NCBI RefSeq assembly: GCF_024979315.1
Contig: NZ_JANLCK010000008.1
Span: forward strand, 62,001 to 126,000
Source of the DNA: Herbiconiux oxytropis
GTDB lineage: Bacteria; Actinomycetota; Actinomycetes; Actinomycetales; Microbacteriaceae
DNA: 64,000 nt
Direction: 5' to 3'
Of the stretch, positions 42,558-51,393 are shown in pieces (position 1 is the first letter of the stretch; the number at the start of each line of letters is the position of its first letter). The notes below the pieces were generated by a model that was not told where the DNA came from, searched no databases, and saw nothing but the letters and a program-made list of their open reading frames with translations. Position numbers and translations under genes: made by a program.

Positions 42558-43424
42558 CTAGACCGGTTCCCCGCCGCTGTGGATGAGGCGCGCGACGTGG
42601 CCACGGAGGTGGATGAACGCGGGATCCTCGCGGGTCGTGATCTGGTCGCGCGGTTCGGCGAGCTCCACCCGGATGTCCTCCACGAGGGTCGCGGGCGGGC
42701 GCGAGAGCACGAGCACGCGGTTGGCGAGGTAGACGCTCTCGTCGATGTCGTGGGTGACGAAGAGGATGGTCATGTCGTAGCGGTCGCGGATCGAGAGCAC
42801 GAGATCCTCGAGGCCCTCGCGGGTCTGAGCGTCGACGGAGGCGAACGGCTCGTCCATGAGCATGAGCTTCGGCCGGTAGGCGAGCGCGCGGGCGATGGCG
42901 ACGCGCTGCTGCATGCCGCCGGAGAGCTGCCATGGGTAGCGCTTCTCGAAGCCCTTGAGCCCCACGGCCTCGAGCGACTCGTCGACGAGGGCCTTGCGCT
43001 CGGGCTTCGAGAGCGAGGAGCCGGCGATCGGGAACGCGACGTTCCGCTCCACCGAGAGCCACGGCAGGAGCGAGCGGCTGTAGTCCTGGAACACCATCGC
43101 CATGCCGTCCGGCACCCCGGTGTTCTTCTTGCCGTTGACCCACACGGCCCCCTCGCTCGGCTGCAGGAGCCCGGCGAGGGTGCGCAGGAGGGTCGTCTTG
43201 CCGGCGCCGGAGGGGCCGACGATCGAGACGCATTCTTTGGGCATGACCTCGAAGTTGAGGTCGTGGATGGCGTGGTGGGCGGTGTCGCCGCGCCCGTAGG
43301 TGTGCGAGACGTGGTCGACGACGACCGCGGCGCCCGGCGTGCCGGGAGCGGTGCCGGCCGGTCGCGTCGGAGCCGCACCCTGCGTGGGCGCACCGGCGCT
43401 GGTCGTGGGGAGGCTGTCGGTCAT
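42558..43424 (-). CDS. ABC importer ATPase (SsuB/TauB/NrtD type)
   Basis: A 288-residue ATPase. An Ala/Pro/Thr-rich N-terminal extension of about 30 residues precedes the domain. Walker A GPSGAGKTT is near residue 72, Q-loop MVFQDYSRSLLPWL, signature LSGGMQQRVA near 148, Walker B LMLMDEPFASVD and H-loop FVTHDIDES. It belongs to the nitrate/sulfonate/taurine subfamily and energises uptake with the two permeases and binding protein encoded upstream in the same operon. Confidence 0.93.
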   Translation of the reverse strand: MTDSLPTTSAGAPTQGAAPTRPAGTAPGTPGAAVVVDHVSHTYGRGDTAHHAIHDLNFEVMPKECVSIVGPSGAGKTTLLRTLAGLLQPSEGAVWVNGKKNTGVPDGMAMVFQDYSRSLLPWLSVERNVAFPIAGSSLSKPERKALVDESLEAVGLKGFEKRYPWQLSGGMQQRVAIARALAYRPKLMLMDEPFASVDAQTREGLEDLVLSIRDRYDMTILFVTHDIDESVYLANRVLVLSRPPATLVEDIRVELAEPRDQITTREDPAFIHLRGHVARLIHSGGEPV

Positions 43425-43438
43425 GGGAGCACCGTCTT

Positions 43439-44302
43439 TCAGATCTTCTGTCGGGAGAGCTTGTGCCAGGAGAGGACGCGGTTCTCCACGGCGTCGAGCA
43501 CGAAATTGATGAGCAGGCCCAGGATGGCGAGCGCGAGCATCCACGACCACATGTTGAGCAGCTGGAACCGGCCCTGAGCCTGGATCAGCTGGAAGCCGAT
43601 GCCGTTGGAGGCGAGGATGAACTCCGACACGATCGCGAGCAGCAGCGCCGCGGTGCTCGCGATCCTGAGGCCGGCGAAGATCTTGGGGCTCGCCGCCGGG
43701 AGCACGATGCTGAACAGCCGGCGTGCGGGCGAGATCTTGAAGACCTTGCCGAGATCGAGCATCGTGCGGTGGATTGAGCCGACTCCGGAGGCGGTGTTGA
43801 TGAGCACGAACCAGGAGACTCCGTAGGCGATGAAGATGATGCGCATGTCGTCTCCGCCGCCGAGCAGGATGATGAACAGCGGCAGTGTGGCCGTGGCGGG
43901 GATCGACCGCAGGAACTCCACGATGGGCGTCACGGTCTCGCGCGAGCCCTGGCTGAGGCCCATGGCCGTGCCCACCACGATGCCCCACGCCGCGCCGATG
44001 GCGTAGCCCGCGAGCATCCGCCCCACGGTGGCGAGGAAGTCGTTGTAGAACACCTCGGTGAAGACCGCGTCACCGCCGAAGAGCAGCTTCACGAGGTTCT
44101 CGGCGATGTCGACGGGCGGCGGGAAGAAGGGCGACGGTGCGACGGTGGTGGCGATCTGCCAGAGCACGACGAGCACGGCGAGCGGGATGAAGAAGTAGCC
44201 GAGGGCCACGAGCACGCCGCGTCCACGGCCGGGGCGCCCCGGCCGGGCTGCGCGCTCGGCCCGCTCGGACTTCCGGGTGTTCTTCTCGGGTGCGACGGTC
44301 AT
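43439..44302 (-). CDS. ABC importer permease (SsuC type)
   Basis: A 287-residue permease with about six helices and the BPD_transp_1 EAA-like loop (DLGKVFKISPARRLFSIVLPAASPKIFAGLR, seen in parts). It begins TVAPEKNTRKSERAERAARPG, a basic soluble N-terminus. Start and upstream stop overlap as TGATG. It pairs with the second permease gene to form a heteromeric channel, less common than the single SsuC homodimer. Confidence 0.9.
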   Translation of the reverse strand: MTVAPEKNTRKSERAERAARPGRPGRGRGVLVALGYFFIPLAVLVVLWQIATTVAPSPFFPPPVDIAENLVKLLFGGDAVFTEVFYNDFLATVGRMLAGYAIGAAWGIVVGTAMGLSQGSRETVTPIVEFLRSIPATATLPLFIILLGGGDDMRIIFIAYGVSWFVLINTASGVGSIHRTMLDLGKVFKISPARRLFSIVLPAASPKIFAGLRIASTAALLLAIVSEFILASNGIGFQLIQAQGRFQLLNMWSWMLALAILGLLINFVLDAVENRVLSWHKLSRQKI

Positions 44303-45159
44303 CACGCACCTCCTCTCGCGGTGGCGTCCCAGCCGAAGAAGCGACGCTCCAGCCAGCCGATGCCGAGGTTGATGACGAGGCCGAGGAGACCGGCGGTCAC
44401 GGTGGCGGCGAGCACGGCGAGATAGCTCTCGGCGTCGCTGAACGCGCGCTCCCGCGAGATGAAGGCGCCGATGCCCTGGGCTCCGCCGGCGATGAGCTCG
44501 ACCGTGATCACCACGATGAGCGCGATCGACGAGGCGATCCGGATGCCGGTGACCACGAAGGGCGCGGCCGAGGGGATGACGACGCGGCGGATGACGCCGA
44601 AGCGGCTCACCCCGAAGCTGCGCGCCATCTCCTTGGCGTAGGGGTCGACGTCGTGCACGCCGTAGAGGGTGTTGAACATGATCGGCCAGATCGCGGCGAA
44701 GACCACGATCACGAGCTTCATCTCGAGGCCCGCGCCCAGCACGAGCAGCACGAGCGGCACGAGGGCGACCGGCGGGATCGGGCGCATGAGCTCCACGATC
44801 GCGCGGGCGCCGCGGTAGGCGGGCCGGAACATGCCGAGCACGACGCCGACGGGGATCGCGATGGCGCAGGCGATGAGCATGCCGTAGACGTAGGTGAGCA
44901 GCGTCGAGAGCACGTCGGCGCGGAAGACCTCGTCGCCCCAGAGGGTGATGGCCTTCCACAGCACGCTCGAGAACGGCGGCAGGAAGTTGGTGTTGACGAG
45001 CCCGGAGCGCGACACGATCTCGAGCAGCAGGATGAGCCCGACCACGCCCGCGAGCCCCCGCAGCACGGCGTTGCGTCGGGCGGTGCTGCGCGGCTTCTGC
45101 GCGCGGGGCGGCGTGGGGCCCGTGGTGGGGGCGGGGGGAGCAGGGGTGGCGATCGCCAA
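44302..45159 (-). CDS. ABC importer permease (SsuC type)
   Basis: A 285-residue permease paralogous to its downstream neighbour, with helices and the loop MARSFGVSRFGVIRRVVIPSAAPFVVTGIR (in parts). TTG 45159 is preferred because GGAG lies 8 nt upstream and the hydrophilic N-terminus begins there. A GTG at 45228 would add 23 residues with no support and a poor ribosome binding site. Confidence 0.88.
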   Translation of the reverse strand: MAIATPAPPAPTTGPTPPRAQKPRSTARRNAVLRGLAGVVGLILLLEIVSRSGLVNTNFLPPFSSVLWKAITLWGDEVFRADVLSTLLTYVYGMLIACAIAIPVGVVLGMFRPAYRGARAIVELMRPIPPVALVPLVLLVLGAGLEMKLVIVVFAAIWPIMFNTLYGVHDVDPYAKEMARSFGVSRFGVIRRVVIPSAAPFVVTGIRIASSIALIVVITVELIAGGAQGIGAFISRERAFSDAESYLAVLAATVTAGLLGLVINLGIGWLERRFFGWDATARGGA

Positions 45160-45253
45160 GGTCGGGTCTCCAGACGGACGGATGCGGCCGGTCGAGCGGG
45201 CTGGCAGGAGGGGGTGGGGCGCCTTCACGCGGTGGTGAGGGCGCCCCGGTGCC

Positions 45254-46297
45254 TCACGCGGCGTCGCAGCTCTCGGGAGCCGGGAGCACGTACTCGGTGA
45301 GGTCGAACTCCTCGGTGAGGCGTCCGCTCTCGAAGTAGACGTCGGCGTTGCGCTGGATCTCGTCGAGACGGTTCTCCGACTGGTAGTCGAGCATCACCTC
45401 GGCGGCGGCGACCGCAGGGGGTGCGCCGAGGAAGGCCGAGAACTGCTCCTCGAAGTAGGCGCGGTCCTCGACCAGGGCGCCCTGCGCGTCGAAGAGCGAG
45501 CACTGGATCGCGGCGATCGTGTTGGGGTTGGCCTCGGCGAACTCCCGCGACGCGACCCAGCCGGACTCGGCCATGCCCTCGTAGTCACCGGCTCCGTAGT
45601 CGAAGACCGAGACGCCGCCGAGGGCGCGAACGGCCGCGAGGGTCGGCCCGACGGCGCTCGAGGCGTCGATCGTGCCCTGCTCGAGCGCCGCGGCGACCTC
45701 GCCGTAGGGCAGCTCGACCCAGTCGACGGCGTCGGGGTCGAGACCCTCCTTGAGCATCGCGTCGCGGAGCTTGATGGCGTGGCTCGACGACAGCGAGATC
45801 ACGTTGACGGTCTTGCCCTCGAGGTCGGCGAGCTCGGTGATGCCGGAGGACGGGAGCGCCTCGAGCGAGCTGGTCAGCGGCGAGCTGGCCCAGCCCTCCG
45901 CGATCACCACGAGGTCGAGGCCCTGCTGGATGGCGTCGATGACGCCGAAGTAGCTCGTGTTCGCGGCCGCGGCGTCGCCGGAGATCACCGAGGTGACGGC
46001 CACACCGCTGTTGTCGACGAAGTAGGGCTCGATGGTGAGGCCGTACTCGGCGCCGAACTCGTCGGCGGCGGTCTGGAGCGGGATGGTCCCGGGGCCCTTG
46101 ATGCCGGTGAGTGAGACGTCGGTGGTCTCGGGGGCGAACGGATCGCCCGGGGCCACCTCGTCGGCGACGCTGCCGCCGGAGTCTCCCCCGGAGGACCCGC
46201 CCGAGGAGCAGGCGGCGAGGGACGCCGCGAGGCCGAGGGCTGCGACGCCCGCGAGGGCGCGGATCAGGCGCTGAGTGTGCTGTGGACGTGCAGACAT
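45254..46297 (-). CDS. ABC importer substrate-binding lipoprotein (NMT1/SsuA-like)
   Basis: A 347-residue lipoprotein with signal peptide and lipobox LAASLAAC. The mature domain has the nitrate/sulfonate/taurine-binding fold (IPLQTAADEFGAEYGLTIEP; ELADLEGKTVNVISLSSSHAIKL in parts). It captures the substrate outside the cell for the two permeases and ATPase. First gene of a six-gene unit that ends in an alcohol dehydrogenase and an aromatic hydroxylase, which suggests the imported compound is oxidised immediately. The promoter carries a GntR-type site. Confidence 0.9.
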   Translation of the reverse strand: MSARPQHTQRLIRALAGVAALGLAASLAACSSGGSSGGDSGGSVADEVAPGDPFAPETTDVSLTGIKGPGTIPLQTAADEFGAEYGLTIEPYFVDNSGVAVTSVISGDAAAANTSYFGVIDAIQQGLDLVVIAEGWASSPLTSSLEALPSSGITELADLEGKTVNVISLSSSHAIKLRDAMLKEGLDPDAVDWVELPYGEVAAALEQGTIDASSAVGPTLAAVRALGGVSVFDYGAGDYEGMAESGWVASREFAEANPNTIAAIQCSLFDAQGALVEDRAYFEEQFSAFLGAPPAVAAAEVMLDYQSENRLDEIQRNADVYFESGRLTEEFDLTEYVLPAPESCDAA

Positions 46298-46321
46298 GAT
46301 GAAGGGTCCTCTCCATTGAGA

Positions 46322-46357
46322 CAGATCATGGCTTTTGTCGGACAATAATATGATCTG
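46322..46357. promoter_or_regulatory. Nested dyad with GntR-type site at the importer promoter
   Basis: The core 46334-46346 (TTTGTCGGACAAT) matches ATTGTCNGACAAT with one mismatch. It is enclosed by perfect 8-bp arms CAGATCAT (46322-46329) and ATGATCTG (46350-46357) with almost the same centre, so two dyads are concentric. Confidence 0.7.
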
Positions 46358-46370
46358 CCGGAATGGTCAA
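46342..46370 (-). promoter_or_regulatory. Importer operon promoter
   Basis: Minus strand TTGACC (46365-46370), a 17-nt spacer and TATTGT (46342-46347). The -10 element overlaps the GntR-type site, so binding there should repress. Confidence 0.65.
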
Positions 46371-46411
46371 GGCCCCCCACCCCCGTTCGGAGGGTGTCGG
46401 AGGGCGACTGC

Positions 46412-47134
46412 TCAGGTCGCGTCGGACGACTTCTCCGAGAGCCGCAGGCTCTTCAGCGCCGTCTTCGAGGCGTTGCGCACGTGGGTGGCGCACAGCTGCG
46501 CGGCGAGGGCGCCGTCGCGGCGGAGGGCCGCCTCGGCCATGGCCTGCAGCTCGGCCGCGGCCTCCTCGGCGCGCCCGGGCTCGCCCATCGACGTGGCCCG
46601 CAGGATGCGCACGCGGGCCTGGATGCCCTCGATGATGTTCTTGAGTGCCGGGCTCGCGGCCCCCTCGATCAGCACGACGTAGAGCACGTCCTTCGCGTCG
46701 AGCACGACGCGGATCTCGTTGCTGCCGGCCGTGGCGGTCGCGAAGTGGTCGACGGCGTCCTTCAGGCGCTGGAGCTGCTCGTCGGTGGCGCGCTCGACGA
46801 ATCGCTCGACGAGGATCGCCTCGAGCACCGCGCGGATCTCGTACAGATCCTCCGCCTCGGCCAGCGAGGGAGCGCTCACGATGGCACCGCGCTGGGGGAC
46901 GACCGTCACGAGCCCCTCGCTCGTCAGCTCGCGCAGGGCCTCCCGGATGGTGGTGCGGGAGACGCCGAGCTGCTCGATCAGTTCGCGCTCGACGAGCCGC
47001 TGACCCGGCCGGAGGGTGAAGTCGAGGATGGCCGAGCGGAGAGCGGTGATCACCTGCTCGCGCAGCGGTGCCGCCACGCGTTCCACATGGGCGCTCGACC
47101 AGGCCGCGGAGAGGGTGTTGGGAGCGGTCATCAT
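46412..47134 (-). CDS. GntR-family regulator with FCD domain (FadR subfamily)
   Basis: A 240-residue regulator. The N-terminal winged helix reads LREQVITALRSAILDFTLRPGQRLVERELIEQLGVSRTTIREALRELTSEGLV in pieces such as LVERELIEQLGVSRTTIREAL. The FCD ligand domain follows (IRAVLEAILVERFVERA; ATHVRNASKTALKSL). It is the most likely reader of the ATTGTCNGACAAT sites spread over the island, since related GntR-FCD proteins bind TTGTCNGACAA-like palindromes. It is located between the importer operon and a divergent SDR gene. Two adjacent ATGs (47134, 47131) are possible. Confidence 0.92.
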   Translation of the reverse strand: MMTAPNTLSAAWSSAHVERVAAPLREQVITALRSAILDFTLRPGQRLVERELIEQLGVSRTTIREALRELTSEGLVTVVPQRGAIVSAPSLAEAEDLYEIRAVLEAILVERFVERATDEQLQRLKDAVDHFATATAGSNEIRVVLDAKDVLYVVLIEGAASPALKNIIEGIQARVRILRATSMGEPGRAEEAAAELQAMAEAALRRDGALAAQLCATHVRNASKTALKSLRLSEKSSDAT

Positions 47135-47235
47135 AGGTCCTAACTGCGTGATGGTGTGCCGATCATACAGGGAGCCCGTGACGGACCAGGGGAAGGCGGG
47201 CGGCGCGAATCGGGGTTGCGACGCAGGCGCGGCGC

Positions 47236-47264
47236 TTGACAATATATTATCGTCAGACAATCTG
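47236..47264 (+). promoter_or_regulatory. SDR promoter with GntR-type site
   Basis: TTGACA (47236-47241) and CAATCT (47258-47263) with a 16-nt spacer form the promoter. ATCGTCAGACAAT (47249-47261) matches the shared 13-mer with one mismatch and covers the spacer and -10. Confidence 0.65.
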
Positions 47265-47339
47265 CGGCAGACGATCGGATGCGACGACGCATCCGGCGGC
47301 CGCGACGACCGGTTCTCCGGGGCAGTGAAAGGCGGCACG

Positions 47340-48173
47340 ATGACGTACGCAGGACTCGAAGGCAAGGTCGCGATCGTGACGGGAGGCGTCGGCGGCATCG
47401 GCTCGGCCGTCGTCGACCGGCTCTCGGCGGCGGGGGCGCGCCTCGTGATCGTCGACCTCGACGGCGACCGCGCGAAGGCGGCGGCCGACGCGCTCGAGGG
47501 CGAGGCCATCGGTGTGGGCGCCGACGTCTCGACCGAGGCGGGCGTGGACGCCTACCTCGAGGCGGCGATCCAGACCTTCGGATCGGCAGACCTCCACCAC
47601 CTCAACGCCGGGATCGCCGGCAAGCCCCGGATCCAGCTGACCGACGCGACCGTCGACGAGTGGGACGCCGTGATGGCCGTCAACCTCCGTGGCCCGTTCC
47701 TCGGCACCCGGGCGGCGCTACGCCACTTCGTGAAGACCGGCACGACGGGATCGATCGTCGTCACGGCCTCGATCGCTAGCCTCCGGGGCGCGTCCGACCT
47801 CCTCGCCTACACCACGTCGAAGCACGGCGTCATCGGCCTGGTGCACGGCGCCGCCGTCTACGCCGGTCCGATCGGCGTGCGCGTGAACGGGGTCGCTCCC
47901 GGCATCGTGCCGACGCCGATCTTCGGCGAGGCGGGCATCCAGGACATGAAGAAGCGCGCGAGCACGTCTCCGCTCCGCCGCGCCGGAGAGCCCGACGAGG
48001 TGGCCGCTGCCGTGGCATTCCTGCTCAGCGACGACTCCTCCTACGTCACGGGGGCCGTGCTCTCGGTCGACGGCGGCGCGAGCGTGCAGAACACGAACCG
48101 GTGGGGCGGCGGCGCAGGGCTCTGGGATCCGGCGCCCGTGGATGCGGACCTCATCGCCGCATTCGAAGCCTGA
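47340..48173 (+). CDS. SDR-family oxidoreductase
   Basis: A 277-residue classical SDR. The cofactor motif is VTGGVGGIGSAVVDRL, the NAG-like segment LNAGIAGKPR, catalytic Ser in VVTASIASLRG and Tyr-Lys in YTTSKHGVIGL; the C-terminus continues to a Trp/Gly-rich end RWGGGAGLWDP. It probably interconverts a hydroxyl and a keto group. AAAGG precedes the ATG. A 92-bp gap with another regulatory site separates it from the next unit. Confidence 0.92.
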   Translation: MTYAGLEGKVAIVTGGVGGIGSAVVDRLSAAGARLVIVDLDGDRAKAAADALEGEAIGVGADVSTEAGVDAYLEAAIQTFGSADLHHLNAGIAGKPRIQLTDATVDEWDAVMAVNLRGPFLGTRAALRHFVKTGTTGSIVVTASIASLRGASDLLAYTTSKHGVIGLVHGAAVYAGPIGVRVNGVAPGIVPTPIFGEAGIQDMKKRASTSPLRRAGEPDEVAAAVAFLLSDDSSYVTGAVLSVDGGASVQNTNRWGGGAGLWDPAPVDADLIAAFEA

Positions 48174-48201
48174 TTGTCATACGATATTGACATCATACAA
48201 T
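48173..48201. promoter_or_regulatory. GntR-type site upstream of the ten-gene operon
   Basis: ATTGTCATACGAT (48173-48185) matches the 13-mer with two mismatches, and ATTGT / ACAAT arms bound the whole 29-bp element. TTGACA at 48187-48192 lies inside it as a likely -35. Confidence 0.6.
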
Positions 48202-48266
48202 CCGTGGGCAACCATGGGTCTCGGAACCGCGACGACGCGGTCCGGCAGTTTCGAAGGGGAAACCGC

Positions 48267-49205
48267 ATGTACATCGTGACCGGAGTGGGCGGCTACGTCT
48301 CGGGCGCAGTCGCCCGGCAGCTGCTGGAAGAACTCGGACCGGACCAGCTCGTGGTGACCAGCCGCGACGACGCGACTCTCGCCGAGTGGCGGGAGCTCGG
48401 TGCCACCACGCGACGGGCCGACTACGGCGACAAGGAGTCGCTCGTGGCGGCGTTCCAGGGGGGAACGCACCTCTTCATGGTCTCGGCCATGGAGGCGGGG
48501 CCGAGCCGGCAGGCTCAGCACCGCAACGCGGTCGAGGCGGCGGTCGAGGCCGGGGTGGAGCACATCGTCTACACCTCGTTCATCGGCACCGAGCGCCCCG
48601 AGGTCAACTCGGTGGAGGTGGCCGACCACAAGTTCACCGAGGGCCTGATCAAGGACAGCGGCATCACCTGGAACTTCCTGCGCAACAACCAGTACGCCGA
48701 CGCGATGGCCGAGAACCAGGCCGCGATCGCCATCACCTCCGGCCAGAGCATCGGCAACGCCGGCGACGGCACGGTGGCGTTCGTGGCCCGCGAGGACGTG
48801 GCCGCCGTGGCTGCCGCGGTGCTGAAGGGCGAGGGCGAGCCGAACACGGGCTACGACGTGACGGGCCCGGAGCTCCTCACCTATCGCGAGGTCGGCGAGA
48901 TGATCGCCGAGCTGAGCGGTGCGCCCATCCAGATCGTCGACCTCACCGACGACGAGATGTACGCCATGTGGGATGCGCTCGGCGTGCCGCGCGACGCCAC
49001 GGGCGACTTCTCGAACTCGCCGGTCCCGTGGGCCAGCGACGGCATGGTGACCTTCGGGCAGATGATCCGCGCCGGGCACCTCGGCCGCACCACCGACGTG
49101 GTCGAGCGCTTCACGGGCCGCGCTCCGCGCACCCTCCGCGATCTCATGCTCGAGCGGCGGGCCGGCTGGCCGCCTGTGCCCACGGTCGTGCCCGAGGGGG
49201 CCTGA
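48267..49205 (+). CDS. NmrA/HSCARG-like NAD(P)-binding protein
   Basis: A 312-residue atypical SDR with the N-terminal motif YIVTGVGGYVSGAVARQL and the region YTSFIGTERPEVNS, which fits NmrA-like or quinone-reductase-like (QOR2) proteins. They reduce quinones or sense the NADP/NADPH ratio. AAGGGGA lies 6 nt before the ATG. It is the first gene of a ten-gene, mostly coupled operon ending at 58028. Confidence 0.86.
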   Translation: MYIVTGVGGYVSGAVARQLLEELGPDQLVVTSRDDATLAEWRELGATTRRADYGDKESLVAAFQGGTHLFMVSAMEAGPSRQAQHRNAVEAAVEAGVEHIVYTSFIGTERPEVNSVEVADHKFTEGLIKDSGITWNFLRNNQYADAMAENQAAIAITSGQSIGNAGDGTVAFVAREDVAAVAAAVLKGEGEPNTGYDVTGPELLTYREVGEMIAELSGAPIQIVDLTDDEMYAMWDALGVPRDATGDFSNSPVPWASDGMVTFGQMIRAGHLGRTTDVVERFTGRAPRTLRDLMLERRAGWPPVPTVVPEGA

Positions 49206-49207
49206 CG

Positions 49208-50020
49208 GTGAGCGAGCAGTACCAGTTCACCGTCGTCAAGTACGGCACCCGGCACGGCCACCGCTCCGAGGTCTACCTCAACTACCACGTGCACGGGCAG
49301 CCCGACGGCCCCATCGACATGGACTACTTCGTCTGGGTCGCGCGCAACGAGAACCGCACGATCCTCTTCGACACCGGCTTCTCGGTGCAGGGCGGGGCCA
49401 ATCGCAACCGCACCTTCGTGGCCGAGATCCCGGACATCTACGACGCCCTCGGCATCGACATGTCGGCGGAGCAGACCCTCGTGATCACCCACGCCCACTA
49501 CGACCACATCGGCAACCTCGCGGCCTTCCCGAAGGCGCAGATCGTGATCGCGCAGGCCGAGCTCGACTTCTGGCTCTCGTCGATGGGCACGCGGGCGCAG
49601 TTCCGCTGGTCGACAGAGCCCGAGGAGATCGACGCGCTGCGGCAGGCCCTCGACGAGGGCCGGGTGACGGCCTTCGAGGGGTCGTTCCAGGTGGCCCCCG
49701 GCATCGAACTGATCGAGGTCGGCGGGCACACGCCCGGCCAGGCCATCGCCCGAATCGCGACCAGCGAGGGCGACGTGCTGTTGGCCTCCGACGCCCTGCA
49801 CTACTACGAGGAGTTCGACGAGGACATGCCCTTCGCCTACGTGGCCGACCTGCCCGCGATGTACGCCGGGTTCGACCGCATCCGGGAGCTGCTCGATTCG
49901 GGCGTGCAGCACCTCGTGAGCGGGCACGACCCCGACACGCTCAACCGCTTCACCCTCGTGGAGGAGGGCCCGCTCGCCGGGATCTCCGCCACCATCGGAA
50001 CCCTCCGGAAGGACGCCTGA
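49208..50020 (+). CDS. Metallo-beta-lactamase-fold hydrolase (lactonase-like)
   Basis: A 270-residue zinc hydrolase. The HxHxDH motif is ITHAHYDHIGN (about residue 98), later ligands are His in GGHTPGQ, Asp in ASDALHYY and His in SGHDPDTL. It resembles N-acyl-homoserine lactonases (AiiA group) in order and spacing. In this operon a lactone ring-opening step in catabolism is a plausible role. The GTG start lies 2 nt after the NmrA stop. Confidence 0.88.
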   Translation: MSEQYQFTVVKYGTRHGHRSEVYLNYHVHGQPDGPIDMDYFVWVARNENRTILFDTGFSVQGGANRNRTFVAEIPDIYDALGIDMSAEQTLVITHAHYDHIGNLAAFPKAQIVIAQAELDFWLSSMGTRAQFRWSTEPEEIDALRQALDEGRVTAFEGSFQVAPGIELIEVGGHTPGQAIARIATSEGDVLLASDALHYYEEFDEDMPFAYVADLPAMYAGFDRIRELLDSGVQHLVSGHDPDTLNRFTLVEEGPLAGISATIGTLRKDA

Positions 50021-50023
50021 CAT

Positions 50024-50947
50024 ATGACCGACGTGATCGGATTCATCGGACTCGGCAACATGGGCGGTCGCATGACGCGCCGTGTGGTCGACGGCGGTGT
50101 GGAGGTGCTCGGCTTCGACATGCAGCGCTCCGCCGTGGAGGCCGCGGGCGCGAAGCCGCTCGGCTCGGCCGCCGAGGTGGCGGGCGCGAGCGACGTCGTC
50201 TTCCTCTCGCTGCCGGACAGCAAGGTGGTCGAGAAGGTCGTGCTCGAAGACGAGTCGTTCATCCCGGCCCTCCGCGAGGGCGCCGTGGTGGTCGATCTCA
50301 GCACCGCCGCCCCCGCCTCCACCAAGCGCATCAGCGCGCGGCTGGCAGAACGCGGCGTCGCGTACCTCGACGCCGGCATCTCCGGTGGCGCGGCGGCCGC
50401 CGAGAAGGGAGCGCTGACCCTCATGGTGGGCGGTGACGCGGCGGCGCTCGAGCGCGTGCAGCCCGTGCTCGCCCACTTCGCCACGAACGTCTTCCTCATG
50501 GGAGACTCCGGGGCCGGCCACAGCACGAAGCTGCTCAACAACTTCCTGAACGCCATCAGCCTCGCGGCCACCGCGGAGGTCATGGTGGCGGCGAAGAAGG
50601 CGGGGCTCGACCTCGCCACGGTGCTCGATGTGCTCAACTCCAGCTCGGGCGTGAACTTCGCCACCCTCAACCGGTTCCCGAAGATCATCACGGGCGACTA
50701 CCTCAAGGGCGGCCTCACGAACGCGCTGATGATGAAGGACGTCGTGCTCTACGTCGACCACCTGCACGAGCTGGGCGTCGCCTCGCTCAACTCCGCCGGA
50801 CCACTCGCGAGCTTCGGCCTCGCCCAGTCGCTCGGCTACGGCCAGGAGATCAGCAACACCGTCGTCGACGCGATCGGAGACGTCTCGGGGCGCGTGCGAC
50901 TGCACGAGCCGGAATCGACCCCACGACACGAAGGACAGAAGCCATGA
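50024..50947 (+). CDS. Beta-hydroxyacid dehydrogenase 1 (3-hydroxyisobutyrate dehydrogenase-like)
   Basis: A 307-residue NAD(P)-dependent dehydrogenase. The dinucleotide motif is GFIGLGNMGGRMTRRV, substrate-binding block DAGISGGAAAAEKG, and catalytic Lys in HSTKLLNNFLNAIS (about residue 170). It oxidises 3-hydroxyacids. It starts 3 nt after the lactonase stop and overlaps the next gene (ATGA). A paralog two genes downstream has the same fold. Confidence 0.9.
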   Translation: MTDVIGFIGLGNMGGRMTRRVVDGGVEVLGFDMQRSAVEAAGAKPLGSAAEVAGASDVVFLSLPDSKVVEKVVLEDESFIPALREGAVVVDLSTAAPASTKRISARLAERGVAYLDAGISGGAAAAEKGALTLMVGGDAAALERVQPVLAHFATNVFLMGDSGAGHSTKLLNNFLNAISLAATAEVMVAAKKAGLDLATVLDVLNSSSGVNFATLNRFPKIITGDYLKGGLTNALMMKDVVLYVDHLHELGVASLNSAGPLASFGLAQSLGYGQEISNTVVDAIGDVSGRVRLHEPESTPRHEGQKP

Positions 50948-51393
50948 CCGACCAGGAGACGACGAAGCAGGATGCCTCGAAGCACGGCTCGAAGCACGAC
51001 GCCACGCGGGGTGAGACCTATGAGGCTGGTCTGAACGTGCGCCGCGAGGTGCTCGGGGCCGCGCACGTCGATCGCTCGCTCGGCGCCGTCACGGAGTTCT
51101 CCCGCCCCATCCAGGAGCTCGTCACCGAGTACTGCTGGGGAGCGGTCTGGACCGACGACGGCATCGACCGCCGCACCAGGAGCCTGCTCAACCTCGTGAT
51201 GCTCACGGCACTCAACCGCTCGCACGAGCTGGGGGTGCACGTGCGCGGCGCGATCCGGAACGGAGTCACGATCTCCGAGATCCAGGCGACCCTCATGCAG
51301 ACCGCCATCTACGTGGGCGTGCCGGCGGCGCTGGAGTCGTTCCGCGTGGCCGAGGCCAAGCTCGACGAGATGAAGGCGGCCGGCGAGCTGTGA
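50944..51393 (+). CDS. Carboxymuconolactone decarboxylase-like protein 1
   Basis: A 149-residue protein closely matching PcaC-type gamma-carboxymuconolactone decarboxylase. It has LLNLVMLTALNRSHELGVHVRGAIRNG (in pieces) and QTAIYVGVPAALESF, after a charged N-terminal extension. Such enzymes decarboxylate lactones in the protocatechuate branch or act as AhpD-like peroxidases. No ring-cleavage dioxygenase is encoded in this window, so the substrate here is open. It overlaps both neighbours. Confidence 0.9.
   Translation: MTDQETTKQDASKHGSKHDATRGETYEAGLNVRREVLGAAHVDRSLGAVTEFSRPIQELVTEYCWGAVWTDDGIDRRTRSLLNLVMLTALNRSHELGVHVRGAIRNGVTISEIQATLMQTAIYVGVPAALESFRVAEAKLDEMKAAGEL

Noticed and set aside
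48881-50929. Long minus-strand frame opposite the NmrA-HIBADH genes
   Set aside because: The overlapping plus-strand genes have intact catalytic motifs and coupled starts; the antisense product has no recognisable domain.
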